From: CAWCDJ01 sp963796485 | Lineage (GTDB): Bacteria; Acidobacteriota; Terriglobia; Bryobacterales; Bryobacteraceae | Assembly (NCBI GenBank): GCA_963796485.1 | Contig: CAWCLV010000006.1 | Location: forward strand, 124,001 to 188,000 | DNA: 64,000 bases | Reading direction: 5' to 3' | Part shown: piece after piece, positions 36,933-45,131 of the stretch | Layout of the letters: every line of letters starts with the position of its first letter | Numbering within the stretch: position 1 is the stretch's first letter | Translations under genes and position numbers: made by a program | The notes under the pieces: generated by a model | Told to the model about the DNA's origin: nothing | What the model saw: the letters and a program-made list of their open reading frames with translations, nothing else | The model's database searches: none

Positions 36933-37943
36933 CTATTTTACGGCCAGGATGGCGTCCAGGTACGCCCCAGTTCGCCGGCCCTCGATTTGCTTGAAACCCG
37001 CGCGCTCCAGAAGCGCGGTATATTCGCCCAGGCTGCGCTCGCGTCCCTCGGTGACAATCAGCATGTTGAGCGACTGCATCGAGGCCCCAACGGGACCCAC
37101 GCCGTCCTCGTTCATCAGTTTTTCGGCGATCAGCAGCGCGCCGCCGGGGGGAAGGCGGTTTGCGATGCGGGCCAGGAGGCGGTCGATCTTCGGCTCGTCC
37201 CAATCGTGGAGGATGCGGCCGAGCGCGTAGAGATCGGCTTCCGGCAGGTCGTCCTGGAAGAAATCGCCCTCGACGATTTCGATGCGGCCCGCAACGGCGG
37301 AGGCCGCTACGTATTCGCGGGCCACCGCGGCCGTGCGCGGCAGGTCGAAAAGCACGCCCCGCATCGCGGGGTAGCGTTCGCAAATGGCCATCACAAGATG
37401 CCCGGTGGCGCCGCCCAGATCGGCCATCCGGTGAAAACGGCCCAGGTCGAATGCGCCGGCGATGGTGGGCGAAGTCAGCATCCCGAAGCCGTGCATGCCG
37501 CGCACGAAATCGCGCATGGCTTCGTCCGTCCGGAAGAACGCACTGAAGATTGGGCCATCCAAACCGAACGACTGCTTCCAGCGCGGCGCGCACTCCCGCA
37601 CGGCATCGGAGAGGTGGCCCCACATCGGGTAGAGGGCCTCATCCGAGTAGCGAATGTATCCGGAAAGCGTGTGGGGGCCGGACGCGCAGAGGTAGGTTTC
37701 CGCAAGCGCGGAATTCGCGTAAGCGCCGTTGCCCTTCTCGAGCAGGCCGAGCGCGGCACAGGCATCCAACAACCGGCTCAACGCTCCGCAGTCGGCGGCA
37801 AGCGGCACGGCCAAATCCGCCGGCGTGCGCGGCCCGCCGTGCAGAAGGTCGAAGATTCCCATCGAAACGGCGGTGAACATCGTCTTCGAGCGCCGGAAGG
37901 CTTCGATCAGGTCGAGTACGGGACCGGGGTCTGGTGGTTTCAT
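36933..37943 (-). CDS. SAM-dependent O-methyltransferase (ASMT/hydroxyindole-like)
   Basis: 336 residues. A winged-helix dimerisation domain (FTAVSMGIFDLLHGGPRTPADLAVPLAADCGALSRLLDACAALGLLE) is followed by a class I SAM fold with ADLGGATGHLVMAICERYPAMRGVLFDLPRT and a catalytic LGRILHDWDEPK His. This layout is that of plant-type and antibiotic O-methyltransferases. The substrate is unknown; no biosynthetic cluster surrounds it. Its ATG (37941-37943) overlaps the thiL stop (ATGA), so it is translated together with thiL. Confidence 0.9.
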   Translation of the reverse strand: MKPPDPGPVLDLIEAFRRSKTMFTAVSMGIFDLLHGGPRTPADLAVPLAADCGALSRLLDACAALGLLEKGNGAYANSALAETYLCASGPHTLSGYIRYSDEALYPMWGHLSDAVRECAPRWKQSFGLDGPIFSAFFRTDEAMRDFVRGMHGFGMLTSPTIAGAFDLGRFHRMADLGGATGHLVMAICERYPAMRGVLFDLPRTAAVAREYVAASAVAGRIEIVEGDFFQDDLPEADLYALGRILHDWDEPKIDRLLARIANRLPPGGALLIAEKLMNEDGVGPVGASMQSLNMLIVTEGRERSLGEYTALLERAGFKQIEGRRTGAYLDAILAVK

Positions 37944-38866
37944 GGCTGGCGAAAGTGATCGTATCCCAGGGGTGCGAGCGGGTTGCCGTCCAGGACCACT
38001 TCCCCGGGGCGCCCTTCCCGAATCGTACCAACCCGGGCAAGGGAAAGGGCCTCGAATCGCGCCGGCACGCGGGTTTTCGGGGCCGCGGTGAACAGCAGTT
38101 CGTAGTCCTCGCCGCCGTGGAGCGCCTGTTCGAGGGTTGCACCGCGGGCGCGTGGAGGCGCGGTGATCTCGGCGCTCACCCCCGAGGCGGCGCAGAGGCG
38201 GCGGAGATCGAGCGAGAGTCCGTCGCTCAGGTCCATCGCGGCGGTGGCGTGGAGGCGGCTTCTCAGAAACCGTCCGAGCGCCAGCCGGGGCTCCGGGCGA
38301 AGGTGGCGCTTCCATGCCGCTCCCTTGCGCGTGGCGAGCCCCAAAGCGGAGCTTCCGAGCGCCCCCGAAACGTAAATGGCATCGCCGGGGCGGGCGCCGT
38401 CCCGCCGCAGCGCCGCGCCGTTCGGGACCGCGCCGCAAACCACCACATCGGCCGCCCACTCCCTGCCGTGCGAGAGGTCGCCGCCAGCCAGCGGCGCGCG
38501 TTCGCGTCCGGCGAGATTGAGGAACCCGCGGAAGAAGCGTTCCAGCCAGTTGTCGCTCGACCATGGCGCCATCACCACCGAGAGAAGGCAGAAGCGCGGC
38601 TCCGCGCCCATCGCGGCGATGTCGCTCAGGCCGCGCGCCAGCGTTTTCCAGCCGGCATCTTCCGGCCGATGGGTCTCCCGCTCGAAATGGGTGCCTTCCA
38701 CCACCGTGTCGGTGGTGAACACCAGATCGTGCCGGGCGCGGGGCCGGAAGATCGCACAATCGTCGCCGATTCCCAGCACCAGTTCGCGTCCGCCAAGTCC
38801 GTTCGCGCGCCGCCGCAGACGCTCCAGGAAGTCCCCTTCACTCCGAAATTGCCTGTGCTTGACCAT
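37940..38866 (-). CDS. thiL: Thiamine-monophosphate kinase
   Basis: 308 residues. It phosphorylates thiamine monophosphate to thiamine diphosphate. LGIGDDCAIF, TTDTVVEGTHFE (metal and substrate), LAGGDLSHG, VSGALGSSALGL and AMDLSDGLSLDLRRL are the family blocks. The start is the first ATG before the conserved region. Next gene overlaps by four bases. No other thi gene lies nearby. No thiamine riboswitch is seen upstream. Confidence 0.95.
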   Translation of the reverse strand: MVKHRQFRSEGDFLERLRRRANGLGGRELVLGIGDDCAIFRPRARHDLVFTTDTVVEGTHFERETHRPEDAGWKTLARGLSDIAAMGAEPRFCLLSVVMAPWSSDNWLERFFRGFLNLAGRERAPLAGGDLSHGREWAADVVVCGAVPNGAALRRDGARPGDAIYVSGALGSSALGLATRKGAAWKRHLRPEPRLALGRFLRSRLHATAAMDLSDGLSLDLRRLCAASGVSAEITAPPRARGATLEQALHGGEDYELLFTAAPKTRVPARFEALSLARVGTIREGRPGEVVLDGNPLAPLGYDHFRQP

Positions 38867-38889
38867 ACAGATGCCATCTGAGAGAATAC

Positions 38890-39012
38890 CCTACGCAGTT
38901 TGAAAGAAGTTGTTTGTACGCGCCTCGCAAGTTTCTAGCAAGCCTCGAAAGTAGCGCTTTCCTTGCCCCGGGGACCCAAGAGCACGGCGAACAATGTTTC
39001 AGGAGAAGTGTA
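38890..39012 (+). promoter_or_regulatory. Long 5' leader of the cold-shock gene
   Basis: About 120 bases separate the start of thiL (divergent) from the cold-shock start, ending in an AGGAG box at 39001-39005. Cold-shock genes often carry long, structured leaders that control translation by temperature. I cannot place the transcript start. A divergent promoter for thiL must lie here too. Confidence 0.4.
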
Positions 39013-39216
39013 GTGAAGGAAAAAGGCACAGTTAAATGGTTTAATGCCGCAAAGGGCTATGGATTCATCCAGAGGTCGAGCGGTGACGACGTGTTCGTTC
39101 ATTTTTCCGCGATCCAGTCGAACGGGTATCGGTCCCTGGACGAAGGCGCGGAAGTGGAATTCGAGGTCAAACAGGGTCCAAAGGGTCTGCAAGCGGAAAA
39201 CGTGGTCCGGGTTTGA
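39013..39216 (+). CDS. Cold-shock protein
   Basis: 67 residues, a single cold-shock domain that binds single-stranded RNA and DNA. RNP-1 is KGYGFIQ and RNP-2 is DVFVHFS; GTVKWFNAAKG opens the domain and KGLQAENV closes it. The GTG start at 39013 has AGGAG eight bases upstream. Followed by a strong terminator. Confidence 0.96.
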   Translation: MKEKGTVKWFNAAKGYGFIQRSSGDDVFVHFSAIQSNGYRSLDEGAEVEFEVKQGPKGLQAENVVRV

Positions 39217-39244
39217 CCCGGTCCTGAGGTTGGTAACAAAGGTG

Positions 39245-39269
39245 GGGGTTCCCGGCGGGAACCCCTTTT
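39245..39269 (+). terminator. Rho-independent terminator of the cold-shock gene
   Basis: A perfect 9-base stem GGGGTTCCC / GGGAACCCC with a 3-base loop, followed by TTTT. It lies 28 bases past the cold-shock stop and 16 bases before the 3' end of the convergent sigma-factor gene. Confidence 0.9.
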
Positions 39270-39285
39270 CCATTTGCGGGCGCTC

Positions 39286-40044
39286 CTAAAATGCCTGCGC
39301 CGATCGAATTCCCTCGGACTCCAGGGCCGTCGCCATCCGCTTGAGAGCCGTTTTGTGGATCTGCGAGATGCGGCTCTCGTTGACCCCCAGCACGTCGCCG
39401 ATCTCCTTCATCGTCAGGTCGTTCGTGTAATAGAGAAACACCACTTTCTGGTACCGCTCAGGCAGGCTGCCGATCGCCCGCGCCAGGGTGGTCCGCAACT
39501 GGTTGTTGGCGCAGATGCGGTCGGGTTGCATGTCCGGGGTCGCCGCGAAATCCTGGATCCGGTCGCGATCCCCTTCCGCAACCGGGGTAGCGGAAACCGG
39601 CCCGACCGTCCGCATGTCCAGCAATACGCGGCGCCACCTCTCGACGCTCAAGCCCAGTTCGTTGGCCACCTCCGCTTCGGTCGGCGTGCGGCCCAGCCTG
39701 GACTGCAAGTCGCGAGTCACCGTGTCCGCCTGTTTCTGCCGCTTCCGCTGATCGCGCGAGGCCCAGTCCAACTGCCGCAGGCTGTCGAGAATCGCGCCCT
39801 TGATACGATGCTTGGCATAGGCCTGGAAGGCCACATTCTTCTCCGAGTCGTACTTCTCCACGGCATCGAACAGGCCCAGCACCCCGGCGTGCACCAGGTC
39901 GTCGAGGTCCACGTGAACCGGAAGATTCTCGTGAACCCGAATGGCGATCGCCTTCACGAGCGGCAAGTGCTCGATCACGATCTGATCGCGCTCGTGCTGC
40001 GGAACTCGGGGCTGCTTCTGCGAAAACACACTTAGGGCCTGCAT
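39286..40044 (-). CDS. FliA/WhiG-type RNA polymerase sigma factor
   Basis: 252 residues with sigma-70 regions 2, 3 and 4. Region 2 has DLVHAGVLGLFDAVEKYDSEKNVAFQAYAKHRIKGAILDSLRQLDW, which places it in the FliA/WhiG branch; region 3 has GRTPTEAEVANELGLS and region 4 has LPERYQKVVFLYYTNDLTMKEIGDVLGVNESRISQIHKTALKRM. FliA-type sigmas usually direct flagellar or developmental genes; no flagellar gene is in view. The gene stands next to the envelope operon but has its own upstream region with three direct repeats. Confidence 0.93.
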   Translation of the reverse strand: MQALSVFSQKQPRVPQHERDQIVIEHLPLVKAIAIRVHENLPVHVDLDDLVHAGVLGLFDAVEKYDSEKNVAFQAYAKHRIKGAILDSLRQLDWASRDQRKRQKQADTVTRDLQSRLGRTPTEAEVANELGLSVERWRRVLLDMRTVGPVSATPVAEGDRDRIQDFAATPDMQPDRICANNQLRTTLARAIGSLPERYQKVVFLYYTNDLTMKEIGDVLGVNESRISQIHKTALKRMATALESEGIRSAQAF

Positions 40045-40137
40045 GGTTTTGGTCCCTCTTTTTTCTGGATTTCGCCCGGCCTGGTGTCGGCCCGGACAGG
40101 ACCTAAGTGTGCAACCCTATAACCACAACACTTTAGG

Positions 40138-40168
40138 GTATAAGTATCTTATTTTCTGTTGAATTCAA
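40138..40168 (-). promoter_or_regulatory. Candidate promoter of the sigma-factor gene
   Basis: On the minus strand TTGAAT (40168-40163) and TTATAC (40143-40138) have a 19-base spacing, longer than ideal for a sigma-70 promoter. It lies about 95 bases upstream of the sigma start codon in AT-rich DNA unlike its surroundings. No mapped transcript start. Confidence 0.35.
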
Positions 40169-40177
40169 GGAGAGGCC

Positions 40178-40233
40178 GTGTTTCAATCTGAACCCGTGTT
40201 TCAATCTGAAACGCGGCGTGTTTCAACCGGAAC
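40178..40233. repeat. Three direct copies of a 15-base element
   Basis: GTGTTTCAATCTGAA begins at 40178 and 40196, and a variant (GTGTTTCAACCGGAA) at 40218, at spacings of 18 and 22 bases. They lie upstream of the sigma-factor promoter and just past the stop of the small membrane protein gene. They look like operator sites for a DNA-binding protein. Confidence 0.8.
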
Positions 40234-40385
40234 TACCAGCCCGCTTTATGGGCGATCCAGGTCTTGACCGCCAAACCGGCGAGAAGGATCAGGACTGCGC
40301 TTCGCAGAAGACCGTCGAGCGTGAAGACTGCCAGCACGGCCAAAATGGCATAGCCGCCCAGGGCTGCGTAGAAACGTTGAAGCAT
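40233..40385 (-). CDS. Small integral membrane protein (50 residues)
   Basis: MLQRFYAALGGYAILAVLAV... ends in VKTWIAHKAGW. It contains two hydrophobic stretches (about residues 8-23 and 29-42) separated by TLDGLLRS, so it could span the membrane once or twice. It starts 13 bases after the TonB-like gene on the same strand and shares its orientation, so it is probably the last gene of the envelope operon. The stop lies inside the third direct repeat. No named family. Confidence 0.6.
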   Translation of the reverse strand: MLQRFYAALGGYAILAVLAVFTLDGLLRSAVLILLAGLAVKTWIAHKAGW

Positions 40386-40398
40386 GGGATGGGAGCCG

Positions 40399-41448
40399 CT
40401 ACTGGCGCGGCATGTTGTAAGCGAAGTTGAACTGTAGCACGACGCGGTCGCCTTTAAACTCGCCGGGCAGCGGGGGAAACGGATTGGACGCGCTGATGGC
40501 GGCGACTGCCGCGCGGTCCAGGGCCTCGGTGCCCGATGCCGCCGCGATCACCAGCTTCGGAACTTTCCCGTCCCGGCTGATCGAAAACTGGATCGCCACT
40601 TTTCCGCGGCGCCCGAGTTTCACGCTCTCCGGCAGAATGGCGAACCAGTTGCGTTTCACCGTCGCCAGAATCTGTATGAGGTACGGCCGGAAATCGACGC
40701 CCAGCGGATCGCTCAGGAGTTGCAGGTTGCTGCCCTGCGACCCCGGGGAGGGAGGCAAATTCATGCCGACTCCGTAGCCGCCGGGACCGCTCGCGCCTTC
40801 GTCCCCCACCATCAGCCCGCCCTGCGCACGGCCGGTTTCGGCCCGGCGAATGGCTTCGGCCACGGACGGAGCCACCTTCGTAGCCTGGCTGGGCTGAGGG
40901 GGTCCCGACACATTCTCGAACGGCGATTTCGGCTTCTCTTCAGACTGGATCTGGGGAGGCGGAGTGGGGAGCGGAGCGGGCGGCAGCACCGGTTTCGGCG
41001 TCTCTTTCACCGCGGCTTCCACCTTCGGCGGTTCGGGAAGCGGCGCCGGCTGCACCGGCTTCGGGGTAGGGACGGGGGGCGTGGGGAGTGTCGCTCTCGG
41101 CCGGGTAGTGGAGGGCGGGCCGGCCGGGATCTGAATGTTCGGGCGCGGCCTCAGCTCGGTCGCGTTGAACTCCTTATTGATCTTGCCTTTGGTAGGGGCT
41201 TTCTGGGTCAATTCGGTCAGCGGTTCGATCAGCGGAGTAACGATCTTCCGGACCTCCGCCGTCTCCACCGGCGGGGGTGACGAGAAGAAGGCGCTTTCCG
41301 GCATAAACGCGAGAGCCGCCAGGACGGCCGCGTGCACCAACACCGAAAATATAGCGGCCTTCCGGGTGCGATCCCCCCGGGATGGATCCCTCCAGTCGGT
41401 GAGGAGATGTAACTCGGCATCGGCAGGAGGTTGCGCTACGGTGTCCAT
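40399..41448 (-). CDS. TonB-like energy-transducing protein
   Basis: 349 residues. A single N-terminal membrane helix (AAIFSVLVHAAVLAALAFM), a long Pro-rich periplasmic linker (about 100-190) and a C-terminal TonB-type domain (VKRNWFAILPESVKLGRRGKVAIQFSISRDGKVPKLVIAAASG). TonB proteins carry proton-motive energy from ExbB/ExbD to outer-membrane receptors; neither partner is in this window. It overlaps the oxidoreductase gene by 13 bases and continues the lipid A operon. Confidence 0.85.
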   Translation of the reverse strand: MDTVAQPPADAELHLLTDWRDPSRGDRTRKAAIFSVLVHAAVLAALAFMPESAFFSSPPPVETAEVRKIVTPLIEPLTELTQKAPTKGKINKEFNATELRPRPNIQIPAGPPSTTRPRATLPTPPVPTPKPVQPAPLPEPPKVEAAVKETPKPVLPPAPLPTPPPQIQSEEKPKSPFENVSGPPQPSQATKVAPSVAEAIRRAETGRAQGGLMVGDEGASGPGGYGVGMNLPPSPGSQGSNLQLLSDPLGVDFRPYLIQILATVKRNWFAILPESVKLGRRGKVAIQFSISRDGKVPKLVIAAASGTEALDRAAVAAISASNPFPPLPGEFKGDRVVLQFNFAYNMPRQ

Positions 41449-42398
41449 CCAGCTTCCAGGGTCCGCGAGACTATTTCGGAGTGCTCCTCGATTTTATCAA
41501 GAATCGACAGAGCTACTCCCAAGGTTTGACGTGCCGCGGCGCCCGAACATTTCGGTTCCTTTCGGGATTTTACGGCATCCAGAAAGGCGTCGAACTGCGC
41601 CTTGAGGGGTTCCGCCTTGGCAACCGGGGCCTGCTCGAAACCGATCTGGCGGTTTTCACCGACGGAGAACACCACCAGGTCCTGCCGGTTGTAATCCACC
41701 GAAAGATACTGTTTGGGCTGAAAAAGCCTCAACTTACGGACGCGCTCGGTCGAAACCCGGCTGGCTGTAAGGTTGGCGACACACCCATTCGGGAACTGCA
41801 TTCGCACATTGGCGATATCCACCTTTTTGGACAGGATGGAGATCCCCGACGCCCGGATCTCGAAGGGTTCGGCCCGCGTCAGGGCAAGCACCACGTCCAC
41901 GTCGTGGATCATCAGGTCCAAAACCACGTCCACGTCCAGGCTGCGCGGGCTGAAAATATTCAGCCGGTGAATTTCGAAGAAGAGCGGGAGGGTTGCGCGG
42001 CGCTCCAGCTCTACCACCGCCGGGTTGAACCGCTCCAGGTGGCCTACCTGCAGGATACGGCCGCCCCGTTCGGCGGCAGCGACCAACCGTGCGGCGGAAT
42101 CCAGGTCCGGGGCGATCGGCTTCTCCACCAGAACGTCGATGCCCGCATCCAGCAGCGCGCAGCCGGCGGCTTCGTGAAAAATGGTCGGGGTAGCCACGAT
42201 GGCCGCATCCACACGGCCCGCCAGCTCGCGGGCGTCGGTCAGCGGTTCGGCTCCATATGCCGCGGCGGCCTCCGCGGCGCGTGCGGCGTCCGTATCCACG
42301 ATATAGGCCAGCGCAGCGCGCTCGGACTCGTGGATGACCCGGCAGTGGTTGCGGCCGAACTGGCCGGCGCCCACCACGGCAAGACGAGGGAGAGACAT
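41436..42398 (-). CDS. Gfo/Idh/MocA-family oxidoreductase
   Basis: 320 residues. The NAD(P)-binding start RLAVVGAGQFGRNHCRVIHES and the EKPIAPD motif (VEKPIAPDLDSAARLVAAAE) are diagnostic; HLERFNPAV and DVDVVLDLMIHDVDVVLALT match the second domain, close to the MviM-like proteins found in lipid A clusters of acidobacteria. The substrate is probably a nucleotide sugar or lipid A intermediate, inferred from position between lpxI and tonB. It starts 2 bases after lpxI ends. Confidence 0.88.
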   Translation of the reverse strand: MSLPRLAVVGAGQFGRNHCRVIHESERAALAYIVDTDAARAAEAAAAYGAEPLTDARELAGRVDAAIVATPTIFHEAAGCALLDAGIDVLVEKPIAPDLDSAARLVAAAERGGRILQVGHLERFNPAVVELERRATLPLFFEIHRLNIFSPRSLDVDVVLDLMIHDVDVVLALTRAEPFEIRASGISILSKKVDIANVRMQFPNGCVANLTASRVSTERVRKLRLFQPKQYLSVDYNRQDLVVFSVGENRQIGFEQAPVAKAEPLKAQFDAFLDAVKSRKEPKCSGAAARQTLGVALSILDKIEEHSEIVSRTLEAGWTP

Positions 42399-42400
42399 GT

Positions 42401-43204
42401 TCAGGAGTGCCCCACTATGGCGATGCCGGCTTCGTCCGCGGCGCACAGCATCCGTTCTTTATCGAGCATCAGGGTGCGCCCGGCTTCCACCGCCAGGGCC
42501 GTGGCGCCGGTTTCGCGCATCACCGGGATGGTGCTCAACCCGACCACCGGCACGTCGAACAGCAGGTGCTCGCGCCGCCGCGCCACCTTCACCAGGGTCA
42601 GGCGCCGCCCGTTCACCAGGGACGCGGCGCGCCGCAGCATGGCGTCGGTGCCTTCCATGGCTTCCATCGCCACGCAGGCCCGCTCGCAAATCGCCACGCT
42701 CTGCCCGACGTCGAAGCCCGCCAGCGCATTGGCCACGCGGCGGCCGTAGTGGATATCGGTGGTCTCGGCTTTGTCGGGCTTGCGGCGTGTCATCGCTCCG
42801 GCGGTGGCCATCAGCGGTTTCAATAGAAAGGTGGAATCGCGCAGGTGGATGCCTTCGTCCTCCAGAACCCGGATGACGCCGCCGATCAATCCGTCGGTGT
42901 TTTTTGAGGGCAGGGCCATCAGCAGTTTGGCCAGCCGCCAGTCGGGGCGGATGGAGGAGAAGATTTTTGCGTGCTTGACCTGCCCGCACATCACCACTTC
43001 CGTGATGCTGTCTTCTTTCAGGATGTCGATGAGTTTCGAAAGCTGGCCCAGCGAGATCCAGTGGCACCGCGCGGCCATGGATTCGACCTCCGCGGAGGCT
43101 TCCTCCTGGATCGCGATCACCGTCACGTCGTGCCCCAGGCGCTGTGCGGTCTCGAGCGCCAGCACCGGAAAGCGGCCGTTTCCCGCAATCAGACCGTACC
43201 GCAT
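42401..43204 (-). CDS. lpxI: UDP-2,3-diacylglucosamine diphosphatase LpxI
   Basis: 267 residues. It cleaves UDP-2,3-diacylglucosamine to lipid X and UMP, the step done by LpxH in E. coli. MRYGLIAGNGRFPVLALETAQRLGHDVTVIAIQEEA, GQVKHAKIFSSIRPD, TDGLIGGVIRVLEDEGIHLRDSTFLL and CVAMEAMEGTDAMLRRA are LpxI features. Its start overlaps the lpxA stop by one base (TAATG). The pathway order fabZ-lpxA-lpxI is preserved. Confidence 0.95.
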   Translation of the reverse strand: MRYGLIAGNGRFPVLALETAQRLGHDVTVIAIQEEASAEVESMAARCHWISLGQLSKLIDILKEDSITEVVMCGQVKHAKIFSSIRPDWRLAKLLMALPSKNTDGLIGGVIRVLEDEGIHLRDSTFLLKPLMATAGAMTRRKPDKAETTDIHYGRRVANALAGFDVGQSVAICERACVAMEAMEGTDAMLRRAASLVNGRRLTLVKVARRREHLLFDVPVVGLSTIPVMRETGATALAVEAGRTLMLDKERMLCAADEAGIAIVGHS

Positions 43205-43980
43205 TACTTAATCACGCCGCGCGAGGAAGACCGGATGAACTCGACCACCTCGTCCACTTCCGCGCACGCCGGCACTTCCGCGCGGATCCGCTCGATGGCC
43301 TGCGTGGTGTTCAGCCCGGACCGCGTCAGCAGCCGGAACGCCGTTTGCAGCGCCTCGATCGCGTCCCTGCCGAAACCCCGCCGCTCCAGCCCGATGCTGT
43401 TGGCGCCGAACACCGCGAGCTCCGGCTTATTGCTGGTCAGCGAGTACGGCATCACATCCTGCTTGATCACGCTATAGGGCCCGATGAAGGCGTGCCGCCC
43501 GATGCGGCAAAACTGGTGCACGCCGCTGAACGGGCTGACGTCCGCCCAGTCTTCGATCACCACGTGGCCAGCCAGCCCCACACTGTTCCCGAGGATTACG
43601 TGACTGCCGATCCGCACATCGTGGGCCACGTGGGAATAGACCATCAGCAGGTTGTCGCTGCCCACGGAAGTGACAAGCCCGCCGCCTTCGGTGCCCCGGT
43701 GGATGGTGACGAACTCGCGGATGCGGTTGCGGTCGCCGATCCTGGTTTCGGCGCGCTCGCCCTTATACTTGAGATCCTGTGAAGCGACTCCCACGCTGCT
43801 GAACGGGAAGAAGGTGTTATCCTCGCCGATCCAGGTGGGGCCCTCCACAAAGTTGTGGGCCATCAGCTTGCTGCGGGGGCCGATTTCCACTTCGGCGCCG
43901 ATGATCGAGTATGGCCCGATTTCGGCGCTTTCCGCGACGCGCGCCGCCGGATCCACAAGGGCGGTCGGGTGGATGGCCAT
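43204..43980 (-). CDS. lpxA: UDP-N-acetylglucosamine acyltransferase
   Basis: 258 residues, a left-handed parallel beta-helix trimer. It acylates UDP-GlcNAc in the first step of lipid A synthesis. Hexapeptide repeats are plain (AEIGPYSIIGAEVEIGPRSKLMAHNFVEG), with the catalytic His in GNSVGLAGHVVIEDWADVSPFSGVHQFCRIG, and a helical C-terminus with IEALQTAFRLLTRSGLN. It starts 3 bases after fabZ ends. Confidence 0.96.
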   Translation of the reverse strand: MAIHPTALVDPAARVAESAEIGPYSIIGAEVEIGPRSKLMAHNFVEGPTWIGEDNTFFPFSSVGVASQDLKYKGERAETRIGDRNRIREFVTIHRGTEGGGLVTSVGSDNLLMVYSHVAHDVRIGSHVILGNSVGLAGHVVIEDWADVSPFSGVHQFCRIGRHAFIGPYSVIKQDVMPYSLTSNKPELAVFGANSIGLERRGFGRDAIEALQTAFRLLTRSGLNTTQAIERIRAEVPACAEVDEVVEFIRSSSRGVIK

Positions 43981-43983
43981 CGA

Positions 43984-44442
43984 TTACGCTTCGGCGGCGG
44001 ACTTCTCTTCCCGGTCGGCGAGTTTGCACATCACTTCGGCCTCCGCCACCACCTGGCCGTCCACCGTTGCCACGCCCGCCATTTTGGCGACGCTGGCCTT
44101 GCGCTTGATCACCTTCATCTCCATCCGGAGGGTGTCTCCCGGCACCACCGGGCGGCGGAAGCGGGCATTCTCCACCGCCACCAGGAGCACCAGTTTTTTC
44201 TCCCGATCTTCGATGCTTTTCAACACCAGCACGCCGGCTGCCTGCGCCATGGCCTCCACGATCAGCACGCCCGGCATCACCGGGAAGTTCGGAAAATGGC
44301 CCTGAAAGAACGGCTCGTTGTGCGTGACGTTCTTGATCCCGACGATCCGGTCGGGTTCCATTTCCACGATGCGGTCCACCAGCAGAAACGGGTAGCGATG
44401 CGGCAAAATCGCTTTGATCTCGTTGATATCCAGAATGGCCAT
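43984..44442 (-). CDS. fabZ: 3-hydroxyacyl-ACP dehydratase FabZ
   Basis: 152 residues of the hot-dog fold. It dehydrates 3-hydroxyacyl-ACP in fatty-acid elongation, and competes with lpxA for the same acyl-ACP. Catalytic His in LPHRYPFLLVDRI and Glu in FPVMPGVLIVEAMAQAAG. First gene of the envelope operon; the start has an upstream gap of 101 bases to the next gene, in which the operon promoter should lie. Confidence 0.96.
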   Translation of the reverse strand: MAILDINEIKAILPHRYPFLLVDRIVEMEPDRIVGIKNVTHNEPFFQGHFPNFPVMPGVLIVEAMAQAAGVLVLKSIEDREKKLVLLVAVENARFRRPVVPGDTLRMEMKVIKRKASVAKMAGVATVDGQVVAEAEVMCKLADREEKSAAEA

Positions 44443-44543
44443 GGAAGTCGATATTATCGCACGGGTTCACGGTTAGTACCGTATCCGGGCGCCTTGGCTG
44501 CCAATTCGGGCGCAAAACGGAGAAATCCATGTAACATTGCGCT

Positions 44544-45113
44544 ATGCCGTCGACTTCACACCAAAACATCGCTTTATCTGCTTTGGCGGTCCAAGCCGTG
44601 AACTACGCCCAAAAAGTGATGGATATCGGCTCCGATAACCGTCTGCCCCAGAATTATTGGGGCTTTCCAGCCCGGAAGCTGTGCGTCTCGGAGATGCGCG
44701 ACCGCGTGAGCAAGGAGTTGGACGATTTGCGGAAGCTCCGGGTGCAAATGAGCCAGCAGGTCGAGTGGAAAGACCAACTGGAATCTTCGGCCAGTTGGGC
44801 GAGGACCATGGGGTGCGGCAACTGCGGGGAGTACAGCGCCCTCGCGTTTGTTTACCTCAGGGATGTGCTGAAGGTCAAGCCGCTCGACTGGATGGAGTAC
44901 AACAACATGCAGCACGCCTTCGTCATCGTGGGCCGTGATGCGGGCTCCGCCCCGACAACGTCAAACGAGACATTCGGCCCTTCCGCCATCGGCAAATGGA
45001 ACACTTCCAGCATCATGTGCGACGCCTACTACAACCAGGTGCTGGATTACTCGCGCCTGGTTCGCGAACTAGGGAACCGAAACCGCTTCCGGCTGCTCTA
45101 CCGGTACGAGTAG
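44544..45113 (+). CDS. Putative Cys-His-Asp (papain/transglutaminase-like) protein
   Basis: 189 residues. I see a possible catalytic set: Cys94 in MGCGNCGEYSALAFVYL, His124 in NNMQHAFVIVGRD and Asp160 in SIMCDAYYNQ, the order Cys-His-Asp found in papain-like and transglutaminase-like folds. No signal peptide. N-terminal half is helical. I do not recognise a specific family; a peptidase, transferase or effector-type enzyme are all possible. Start ATG at 44544 is divergent from fabZ. Confidence 0.6.
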   Translation: MPSTSHQNIALSALAVQAVNYAQKVMDIGSDNRLPQNYWGFPARKLCVSEMRDRVSKELDDLRKLRVQMSQQVEWKDQLESSASWARTMGCGNCGEYSALAFVYLRDVLKVKPLDWMEYNNMQHAFVIVGRDAGSAPTTSNETFGPSAIGKWNTSSIMCDAYYNQVLDYSRLVRELGNRNRFRLLYRYE

Positions 45114-45131
45114 CCGGTATCATAGGCAATC

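Noticed and set aside
36933..38759. A continuous 608-codon frame spanning the methyltransferase and thiL region
   Set aside because: Only its second part is the methyltransferase (start ATG at 37943); thiL is in another frame with its own start, and the two overlap by ATGA.
40178..40233. CRISPR-like array
   Set aside because: Only three 15-base units with 3-7 base gaps; no cas genes and no unique spacers of CRISPR size.
40218..40430. Plus-strand 70-codon frame across the repeats
   Set aside because: No motif, and a minus-strand 50-residue membrane protein in the same place fits operon position and hydrophobicity better.
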